Assembly (NCBI GenBank): GCA_030044775.1
Contig: JASICF010000381.1
Coordinates: 1-5,972, forward strand
Direction: 5' to 3'
Origin: Candidatus Sulfotelmatobacter sp.
GTDB taxonomy: Bacteria > Acidobacteriota > Terriglobia > Terriglobales > Acidobacteriaceae
Length of the DNA: 5,972 nucleotides
Shown here piece after piece: positions 1 through 5,404 of the stretch. Every line of letters begins with the position of its first letter. The first letter of the stretch is position 1. The position numbers were made by a program, and so were the translations under genes. The notes under the pieces were generated by a model. That model saw only the letters and a program-made list of their open reading frames with translations, was not told the DNA's origin and made no database searches.

Positions 1-73
1 ATTCTGATGGGTGTTTGCGCGGCAACAGATTTTTTTGAAAGAGAAGATAAATGAAAAACAAGCAATATGAAAA

Positions 74-121
74 ATGACCCCAACTTCGGGGCCTCCCCCA
101 GGCATACGAAATTGGGGTCAT
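74..121. repeat. Inverted repeat ATGACCCCAA/TTGGGGTCAT
   Basis: Two perfect 10-bp arms, ATGACCCCAA at 74-83 and TTGGGGTCAT at 112-121, enclose 28 bases. The interior is rich in C and G runs, so an alternative small stem, CCCC (78-81) with GGGG (88-91), is also possible. There is no T-run after either arm, which argues against an ordinary intrinsic terminator. Its intergenic position and compact palindromic shape fit a REP-like or small non-autonomous palindromic element, but a single copy in this window cannot prove that it is dispersed. Confidence 0.5.
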
Positions 122-216
122 CTGCGCAGTGTGGTTTTCTTGACTGGACGCAACGTTAGTCCCAACCGCCAAAAATAGCAAGAGATTCCCTGCTACAGCG
201 TTCGCTCGATGACGCT

Positions 217-248
217 TGGTCGATGAGTGTAATCGGGATATTACGACA
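217..248 (+). repeat. Diverged direct repeat, copy 1 (of 1536-1567)
   Basis: This 32-base stretch matches 1536-1567 at 25 of 32 positions without gaps. Shared blocks include TGGTC, ATGAG and ATCGGGAT. Upstream of both copies there is further loose similarity around GCTACAGCGTT / GCTAACAGGCGTTT, which needs gaps. Copy 2 lies 79 bases before the kinase start. Copy 1 lies 58 bases before an ATGATCGGACAT (307-318) that resembles the kinase's first codons, ATGATCGGCCAT. This suggests an old duplication of a kinase upstream region. It is inference and rests on one weak match. Confidence 0.4.
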
Positions 249-387
249 GTCGGACCTTCAGATAAGGTTATCGGAATCGTAAACCCTGATTCCGCTTGAG
301 GGCTCCATGATCGGACATCGGAGGGCGTAACCGGGATGACGATTCCTCGCGGAGCCGTTTTCGATCTTCACTGCATTTGGTGGAGGA

Positions 388-1155
388 CTAATTCACCGAT
401 CCGAGATAGGCCTTGTTCTCCTCGTCGTAAACGTACAGACTACCCCCGTGGAGCCATAAAAACAGCGTTAGATCCCCATCGGGGGATTCGATGGCCCCCG
501 TAGCCGCCACGTCCGCGACATTGCCGTAGACGTTGCCAGACAAGATTTCATTCGAGGTCAGGTTCAGCGGCGCGAAAGTTCCGCTCGCGGTAGCTCCTCC
601 GCTGGAGTTTTCTACCACGGTGAGGCTCGCGCCCTTATCGACAGTGTTGTAGACCAACGTCCCCGCATAGGTGCCGGACAATGCTGTCGCGGGTTGTGTG
701 GTAAACGTCCCGGAACCAGCATCACCGACCGAAGACGAAGTGGAAGTGTAGGTGCCGGAGATCGTTCCATCGTCCGCCACCGTGCCGGTGAACGTCGCTG
801 TTCCTCCGCATACCGCAACAGTGCCGGAAAGAACGTTGCCGCTCAGGGACCCCGAAAACGGTTGGGCGGCTAAGGTGGGCGTGCAAGAATAGTCTCCTGG
901 GGGCACTATCACGAAGGGGCCAAGGACCGAGCCGCTCACCGTTGACCCTGACTGCGACAAATTGAGTTCAACATACTCATCGTTTGGTGTGGCCGCAACG
1001 TTTGAGTTTGTCAGGGTTGCTTCCCAGGAGCCTGTAACCGAAACTGACGCCGATGTTGTGCTCGTAGTTGTTGTGCTGGTTGGTGACGGTGCTGGGTTGC
1101 TGCTGCACCCGACGGTAAACAGCAAGAGCCCGAAAACTGCCAAAGGGTATTTCAT
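388..1155 (-). CDS. Putative Thr/Ser-rich lipoprotein, beta-rich, unknown function
   Basis: A 255-residue protein of unrecognised family, probably exported and anchored in an envelope membrane. Residues 1-16 form a short signal peptide (MKYPLAVFGLLLFTVG) and Cys17 is the likely lipidated residue. The lipobox TVGC lacks the usual Leu/Val/Ile at -3, so lipidation is probable rather than certain. Residues 18-40 are a Pro/Ser/Thr-rich linker. The rest is rich in Gly, Thr, Ser and Val with alternating patterns typical of antiparallel beta strands. It appears to contain two related halves (about 41-118 and 159-221), sharing GSWEATL/GTYAGTL and SGNVLSGTVA/SGNVYGNVADVA. Cys91 and Cys116 could form a disulfide. 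The start is supported by GAGGAG nine bases upstream. The gene is divergent from the kinase across 491 bp and has no visible operon partner. Coding is well supported; function is not assignable. Confidence 0.85.
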   Translation of the reverse strand: MKYPLAVFGLLLFTVGCSSNPAPSPTSTTTTSTTSASVSVTGSWEATLTNSNVAATPNDEYVELNLSQSGSTVSGSVLGPFVIVPPGDYSCTPTLAAQPFSGSLSGNVLSGTVAVCGGTATFTGTVADDGTISGTYTSTSSSVGDAGSGTFTTQPATALSGTYAGTLVYNTVDKGASLTVVENSSGGATASGTFAPLNLTSNEILSGNVYGNVADVAATGAIESPDGDLTLFLWLHGGSLYVYDEENKAYLGSVN

Positions 1156-1164
1156 CTAGTTGAA

Positions 1165-1170
1165 CTCCTC
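1165..1170 (-). promoter_or_regulatory. Ribosome binding site of the lipoprotein gene
   Basis: On the minus strand the sequence reads GAGGAG, followed by nine bases and then the ATG at 1155-1153. This is a good Shine-Dalgarno match at normal spacing and fixes the start of the lipoprotein at its signal peptide. Confidence 0.75.
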
Positions 1171-1232
1171 AGAATCGGTGATACTGACTGACGGCCCGTC
1201 ACGGGGTCGGTTCGATTTTCAATTGCGCTTCT

Positions 1233-1255
1233 TAAGCCCGGAGGGGACGGGCTTA
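1233..1255. other. Perfect 8-bp stem-loop
   Basis: Arms TAAGCCCG (1233-1240) and CGGGCTTA (1248-1255) enclose a 7-base purine loop GAGGGGA. The stem is GC-rich and would be stable in RNA. No T-run follows on either strand, so a standard Rho-independent terminator is unlikely. It lies 78 bp upstream of the lipoprotein ATG and could sit in its leader or serve as a DNA-binding site. Function is unknown. Confidence 0.45.
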
Positions 1256-1535
1256 TCCGACTGGGATCAGCAGCCCACACTTCCAAATCAAAATCGGGGT
1301 CTCTCAGGTCAACCAGATAGCCAGAGGTGCAGTTAGCCAAGCGGTCGCTAGAAGAAGAGCCCAGTGCCAATTTTTCAAACTTGGCGATAAATCAGGGTCT
1401 TTCATGGAACTCAGGGATTTTGCCTTGGCGGTCGGCCGCCCGACAAGATTACGAACGTAAGTGGCGGCGTTTTCCTATCGCGTTGCCGATTCGCTCCCTT
1501 ACTCTCGCTAACAGGCGTTTACACGTTTTGATCGC

Positions 1536-1567
1536 TGGTCAATGAGCGATATCGGGATTTAACAACA
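1536..1567 (+). repeat. Diverged direct repeat, copy 2 (of 217-248)
   Basis: This copy matches the 217-248 stretch at 25 of 32 bases and lies in the kinase upstream region, just before the candidate promoter. It may be a conserved upstream element carried with duplicated kinase genes, or a remnant of an intergenic repeat. Confidence 0.4.
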
Positions 1568-1606
1568 ACTCAGCTTTTCCACGCACCATCAACTGGCTGA
1601 CGCTAA

Positions 1607-1635
1607 TTGACTTGCCATGCCCTCGCCTATAGCAT
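1607..1635 (+). promoter_or_regulatory. Candidate sigma70-like promoter of the kinase gene
   Basis: TTGACT (1607-1612, five of six matches to the -35 consensus) is followed after exactly 17 bases by TAGCAT (1630-1635, four of six matches to the -10 consensus). Transcription would then begin near 1642, only about five bases before the kinase ATG at 1647. No Shine-Dalgarno sequence is visible before that ATG, which would fit a nearly leaderless message. The -10 match is modest, so this is a prediction only. Confidence 0.4.
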
Positions 1636-1646
1636 AGCGACGCATC

Positions 1647-4616
1647 ATGATCGGCCATACCATCTCTCACTACCGCATTCTTCAGAAGCTGGGCGGCGGC
1701 GGTATGGGCGTGGTTTACAAGGCCGAAGACACCCGTCTGCACCGCTTTGTCGCTCTCAAATTCCTTCCGGATGAAGTTGCGCGCGATCCGCAAGCGCTAA
1801 GCCGTTTCGAGCGCGAGGCGCAGGCCGCCTCCGCATTGAACCATCCCAACATCTGCACCATTCACGATATCGGCGAGCAGGACGGGAAGGCGTTCATCGC
1901 CATGGAATTTCTGGAGGGCTCAACGCTCAAACACCAGATCGGCGTGCGGCCGCTGGAAGTCGAAATGCTCCTCTCGTTGGCTATCGAAATTGCCGACGCT
2001 TTGGAAGCCGCGCACGCCAAGGGGATCATCCATCGCGATATCAAACCTGCCAATATTTTTGTAACTGAGCGCGAGCACGCCAAGATTCTTGATTTTGGGT
2101 TGGCAAAAATTACTCCGTATGCGAGCCACAGCGAGCAGACTGCCGTGGCCTCGGCGCTGACGGCCGCTAGCGATGGCAACCTTACCAGTCCGGGGTCGGC
2201 AATCGGCACTGTCGCCTACATGTCTCCGGAGCAGGCGAAGGGCAAGGCCCTTGATCGTCGCACGGATCTCTTCTCCTTTGGCGCGGTTCTCTACGAAATG
2301 GCAACCGGCCAGGTTGCTTTCCGTGGAGACACTTCTGCCGTCATCTTTCATGCCATTATTGAGCGCGCGCCGGCGCCTCCGAGCCGTCTCAACCCTGATA
2401 TTCCTCCCAAGCTGGAAGAGGTCATTACTAAAGCTCTGGACAAAGACCGTGAGCTGCGCTACCAGAACGCGGCCGATATGCGTGCCGACCTGAAACGGGT
2501 GCGTCGGGAGCTGCAATCGGGGCAAAGTGCGGTTCATGAGAGCGGCGATGCGGTTCTGCCGGCAATTCCCCACAGTGCAGCCAGTGTGCGTTCGGCAGCG
2601 ACAAGTGGATCGGGCGGAGTCGCCGCAGCTTCCAGCGGCAGTTTGGCAGCAGCGTCGTCGAGCGCGGAGGTGGCAAGTGCGCTTTCGGCCCCAGTCGTGA
2701 CTTCCGTGGTGGCGCGCCCGAAGTGGCGCCTCTACTCGGTGCTAGCAGGGGTGGTCTGTGCGATTGCCATAGTAGGCCTGATTCTTTATCAGCATCGCGC
2801 CCATGCAATCACCGAAAAGGACTCAATCCTGGTCACCGACTTCGTGAACACGACCGGGGACGCGGTGTTCGACGGCACATTGAAAAAGGCGCTGGCCTTC
2901 GATCTGCAACAGTCTCCATTTCTCAACGTGGTGCCCGATCCAGAGGTGCAGAAGACACTGAAATATATGGGGCGCGCGCCCGATCAGATCGTGACCGGTG
3001 ATATCGGCCGTGAAATATGCCAGCGCGACGGAATCAAAGCTATGCTGACGGGTTCGATCGCGCTGGTTGGAAACCAGTACCTGGTCACACTCGAAGCCAC
3101 AAACGCTTCAAGCGGTGATTCGCTCGCGCAGGCGCAACAGCAAGCGGAAGGCAAAGACGCCGTACTAAGCACTCTTGGTAGTGCAGCAACGAAATTGCGC
3201 CAGAAGCTGGGCGAATCGCTGGCATCGGTGCAGAAGTTCGATAAGCCGCTCGATCAGGCCACTACGTCGTCCCTGGAGGCACTCAAAGATTTCACGCTGG
3301 CCGACGCGCTGCACAACAAATTGGAGGATATCCAATCTATCCCGCTTTATCAGCAGGCAATTGCACTTGATCCCAACTTCGCGCTGGCCCATCTGCGTCT
3401 CGGCGTGGTTGCTGGCAACATCGGCCAACTATCGTTATCAACCAACGAAGTGGCGAAGGCATTTGAACTGCGCGATCGTACCAGCGAATACGAACGGCTC
3501 TACATTACTGCCTACTACTATTTCAATGTCGGACAAGTGGAAAAGACCATCGAAGCCTGGGAGCTGATGAAGCAGACGTATCCTCGGGACGAGGTCTCCC
3601 GCATCAACGTCGCCGTGATTTATCAGGAAATCGGGCGCCACGAGAAGACAGTCGAGAACTGCCTGGAGGCTATCCAGCTTGATCCCGACACGCTGAACGG
3701 CTACCTGGTCGGGGCGCAGTCTTACCGAACTTTGGGCCGGTTCGACAATGCTGATGCCCTGCTGGCGCAGGCGCAGCAAAGGAACATCAAAGGCTCTCTT
3801 CTGTACGTCGCTCTAGCGGCTTCGGCGATCCTCCGCGGAGATTCTGCCGGCGCGGCGAGCATGGAAGATCTGGCAAAAGCGACGCCGGAAGGCGAGTTGC
3901 GAGTATTGGGGCTGCAGGCCGCCAATGCCGCCGCGCTCGGCCAAATAGCCCGGGAACAGAACCTGCGAGCGCAAGCCGTCGAGCGCGCGAAGAGTCTAGG
4001 TATGGCAGACGTGGCCGCTGAGGTTTTGATGGAGGGGGCACGCACTGATGCCGTGCTCGGCCACTCCTCCCGCGCCACGAAACAGATTGATGCTGCCCTT
4101 GCCTTATCGCGAGATCCTTCTCTTGTGTCCGAAGCGGCCGATACTGCTTCGGCCGCGGGTCAGGATCAGAAAGCCGAATCTCTGTTGTCCGAAGCCCGCC
4201 GCGCGCGTCCGGATGACACATTCGTGCAGGATGAAGATGCTCCGCGCGTGGGAGCTCGATCTCAGATTCGTCACGGCAAGGCCGCGGCCGCCGTTCAAAC
4301 CCTCGCCGCGGCACAAACTTACGAAGATGGTCTCTTTTTCGACAATCATCTTCTGCGTGGCGAAGCAGACGTGGCGAGCGGCCAGATCGACAATGCCATT
4401 CCCGAGTTCCGTAAAATTCTGGCTCGCCGCGTCGCTTCCATTTTCTCGATCATCTACCCACTTGCTCAGCTCGACTTGGCGCGAGCGTTCGTTGCCCAGC
4501 ATGACACCGCAAATGCCCGCTCGGCCTATCAAGACTTCTTTGCACTCTGGAAAAGCGCCGACCCGGATATCCCGATCCTGAAGCAAGCCAAAGCCGAATA
4601 CGAGAAATTGCATTAA
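1647..4616 (+). CDS. Transmembrane Ser/Thr protein kinase with periplasmic TPR region
   Basis: A 989-residue PknB-family (Hanks-type) kinase that transfers ATP phosphate to Ser/Thr of partner proteins. The cytoplasmic catalytic domain (about 9-290) is complete: Gly-rich loop GGGGMG (16-21), ATP-anchoring Lys38 in VALKFL, helix-C Glu57, catalytic loop HRDIKPAN with Asp131 and Asn136, Mg-binding DFG (149-151), SPE (193-195) and Asp207. It is an RD kinase with a long Ser/Thr-rich activation segment, so autophosphorylation is likely. An Ala/Ser-rich linker (about 310-357) leads to one membrane helix (about 362-381). Outside the membrane, 390-525 resembles the TolB-N/FlgO-like domain usual in acidobacterial kinases, followed by helical TPR-type repeats from about 545 to the C-terminus (clearest at 562-600, 620-645, 650-685 and 685-715). 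These probably bind a protein or envelope ligand. The start gives the canonical family N-terminus but has no clear ribosome binding site. The physiological signal and substrates cannot be read from the sequence. Confidence 0.96.
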   Translation: MIGHTISHYRILQKLGGGGMGVVYKAEDTRLHRFVALKFLPDEVARDPQALSRFEREAQAASALNHPNICTIHDIGEQDGKAFIAMEFLEGSTLKHQIGVRPLEVEMLLSLAIEIADALEAAHAKGIIHRDIKPANIFVTEREHAKILDFGLAKITPYASHSEQTAVASALTAASDGNLTSPGSAIGTVAYMSPEQAKGKALDRRTDLFSFGAVLYEMATGQVAFRGDTSAVIFHAIIERAPAPPSRLNPDIPPKLEEVITKALDKDRELRYQNAADMRADLKRVRRELQSGQSAVHESGDAVLPAIPHSAASVRSAATSGSGGVAAASSGSLAAASSSAEVASALSAPVVTSVVARPKWRLYSVLAGVVCAIAIVGLILYQHRAHAITEKDSILVTDFVNTTGDAVFDGTLKKALAFDLQQSPFLNVVPDPEVQKTLKYMGRAPDQIVTGDIGREICQRDGIKAMLTGSIALVGNQYLVTLEATNASSGDSLAQAQQQAEGKDAVLSTLGSAATKLRQKLGESLASVQKFDKPLDQATTSSLEALKDFTLADALHNKLEDIQSIPLYQQAIALDPNFALAHLRLGVVAGNIGQLSLSTNEVAKAFELRDRTSEYERLYITAYYYFNVGQVEKTIEAWELMKQTYPRDEVSRINVAVIYQEIGRHEKTVENCLEAIQLDPDTLNGYLVGAQSYRTLGRFDNADALLAQAQQRNIKGSLLYVALAASAILRGDSAGAASMEDLAKATPEGELRVLGLQAANAAALGQIAREQNLRAQAVERAKSLGMADVAAEVLMEGARTDAVLGHSSRATKQIDAALALSRDPSLVSEAADTASAAGQDQKAESLLSEARRARPDDTFVQDEDAPRVGARSQIRHGKAAAAVQTLAAAQTYEDGLFFDNHLLRGEADVASGQIDNAIPEFRKILARRVASIFSIIYPLAQLDLARAFVAQHDTANARSAYQDFFALWKSADPDIPILKQAKAEYEKLH

Positions 4617-4649
4617 CCGCTTCTGGAAAAATTCAGGATTGATCTTCCA

Positions 4650-5233
4650 TCATGGTGGGTTGTTGAAATCAGACGTTAGCACTCGAAACCCCTCGGCGAA
4701 GCATTTTGAGTGTAAACAGGATTTATCGCCAACTAAGACACATCCTCGGAACCGCAATACGACTGAAGCCAGGTGAAGGAATCGACGGTTGTAACTCGAA
4801 GGAATCAGGCGGCTCCTGCTATCGGCGCTCGCGAGTAGAGCCATCATTTCATCGAGCGTAGCGATGTCGAACTTTCGCATCGAGCTTGCGTGCTCCAGCT
4901 TGTCCCTCACATATTGACGAGGATTGAAAAGTTTAAGTCGAATGTCATGGTCTTGAGCCCATCTCTGCAGAAGCACGAGATACCTAGACCTCCGCCCGCT
5001 ACGGCGGCGACTTCCGAAAGATCGAGCACAATGATTCGAGCTTCTGTTTGCGAGACGAGCGCTTTGCGTAATGCGAAAGCGGCTTCACTCCGAATGTTAC
5101 AAACAGCAATCCCTTGAACTACGAACCCCGTTTTACAACTGCTGCAATTGTGGTACTGGGTCAGGTTCAATAATTCAAACTGACCCACTACCGCAATTGT
5201 TTGCACATTGACAGGGCAACAACCACGGGACAT
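4650..5233 (-). pseudogene. Frameshifted STAS-domain (anti-sigma antagonist-like) gene
   Basis: Two overlapping minus-strand frames together make one STAS domain. Frame A (from ATG 5233) gives VVQGIAVCNIRSEAAFALRK, then RIIVLDLSEVAAVAGGGLG. Frame B continues with LVLLQRWAQDHDIRLKLFNP, VRDKLEHASSMRKFDI and LDEMMALL, ending at a TGA at 4652-4650. The join falls near 4977-4982, where one missing base would restore GGGLG-x-LVLLQRW, as in the family. STAS proteins such as SpoIIAA bind anti-sigma factors or act in partner-switching kinases. Here the usual Asp-Ser before the Gly-Leu-Gly is replaced by Ala-Gly, so the phosphosite is missing. The first strand of the domain is not recognisable, and that part overlaps the palindrome at 5147-5201. 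About 60 residues after the STAS domain match nothing I recognise. A single-base sequencing error could mimic the frameshift. The gene is convergent with the kinase, 33 bp from its stop. Confidence 0.62.
5147..5201. repeat. Large near-perfect palindrome, 27-bp arms
   Basis: The arms 5147-5173 and 5175-5201 are reverse complements at 23 of 27 positions around a single central base (5174). One of the mismatches would be a G-U pair in RNA read from the plus strand. The core is CTGGGTCAGGTTCAAT against ATTCAAACTGACCCAC, and both ends are CAATTG. A palindrome of this size is far beyond chance in a 6-kb window. It lies within the 5' part of the broken STAS reading frame, upstream of the recognisable domain. 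It may be a REP-like or inserted palindromic element. There is no T-run to make it a standard terminator. Confidence 0.7.
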
Positions 5234-5391
5234 AATCCTTGTTGCGTTTTGGGCACCGCTAGTCCTTCCCCTTTGCCCCCAACCTAATTTCCCCGTTTGG
5301 TTTTTCTCGTAAGCGTTTGGCCATTTGAGAGTTCGCGATTCGCCGCAGTGGCGCTCACAGCAATACGGGCTGAAATTAGGGGCTGCAAGTT

Positions 5392-5397
5392 AAGGAG
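5392..5397 (+). promoter_or_regulatory. Ribosome binding site of the GloVer-repeat gene
   Basis: AAGGAG lies seven bases before the ATG at 5405, a strong Shine-Dalgarno match at ideal spacing. It favours this ATG over in-frame ATGs at 5444 and 5468, although either of those would still leave a hydrophobic segment. No convincing -35/-10 pair was found in the 171-bp gap upstream. Confidence 0.75.
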
Positions 5398-5404
5398 AAT
5401 CAAT

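Larger units (their letters stand above)
1..387. other. Gene-poor left end with repeats
   Basis: No convincing complete gene lies here. Frame 1 on the plus strand is open from the window edge to a TGA at 52-54 and reads ILMGVCAATDFFEREDK. It could be the last 17 residues of an upstream gene, but that is too short to judge. The same bases 12-36 also look weakly like a terminator: a bulged TGTTTGC/GCAACA stem followed by seven T. The two readings compete. The rest holds the inverted repeat at 74-121, the diverged intergenic repeat at 217-248, and a small hairpin with arms CGGAATC (272-278) and GATTCCG (288-294) that has no T-run. No strong terminator is visible for the lipoprotein gene that ends at 388 on the minus strand. 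Confidence 0.5.
1156..1646. other. Divergent intergenic region between lipoprotein and kinase genes
   Basis: This 491-bp gap carries the control sequences for two divergent genes. Short open frames exist on both strands (minus 1370-1152, plus 1327-1545), but they lack a ribosome binding site and protein-like composition, so I do not call them. Recognisable structure includes an 8-bp hairpin (1233-1255), a 20-bp imperfect dyad (1366-1385: GCCAATTTTTCAAACTTGGC), a small palindrome TTACGAACGTAA (1449-1460), the diverged repeat at 1536-1567, and a candidate kinase promoter (1607-1635). The length is generous for simple promoters and leaves room for regulator binding or an unrecognised small RNA. 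Confidence 0.6.

Noticed and set aside
12..36. Possible Rho-independent terminator at the left edge
   Set aside because: The stem is short and bulged, and the T-run can equally be Phe codons of an open frame that continues to 54. I could not decide between them.
1201..1225. GGTTCGATTTT resembling a tRNA T-arm
   Set aside because: No matching acceptor, D-arm or anticodon stem can be drawn around it, so it is not a tRNA.
1152..1370. A 72-residue minus-strand open frame upstream of the lipoprotein
   Set aside because: Its stop overlaps the lipoprotein start and it runs through the hairpin and the lipoprotein ribosome binding site. It has no ribosome binding site of its own and no recognisable protein pattern.
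1449..1460. Palindrome TTACGAACGTAA
   Set aside because: Arms of five bases are expected by chance several times in a region of this size, and nothing else supports a binding site.
1327..1545. A 72-residue plus-strand open frame before the kinase
   Set aside because: It starts without a Shine-Dalgarno sequence, has random-looking composition rich in Arg and Trp, and covers the dyad and part of the diverged repeat. It looks like non-coding DNA.
1920..2573. A 217-residue minus-strand open frame inside the kinase gene
   Set aside because: It lies opposite the conserved kinase catalytic motifs and is explained as an antisense shadow of GC-rich coding sequence.
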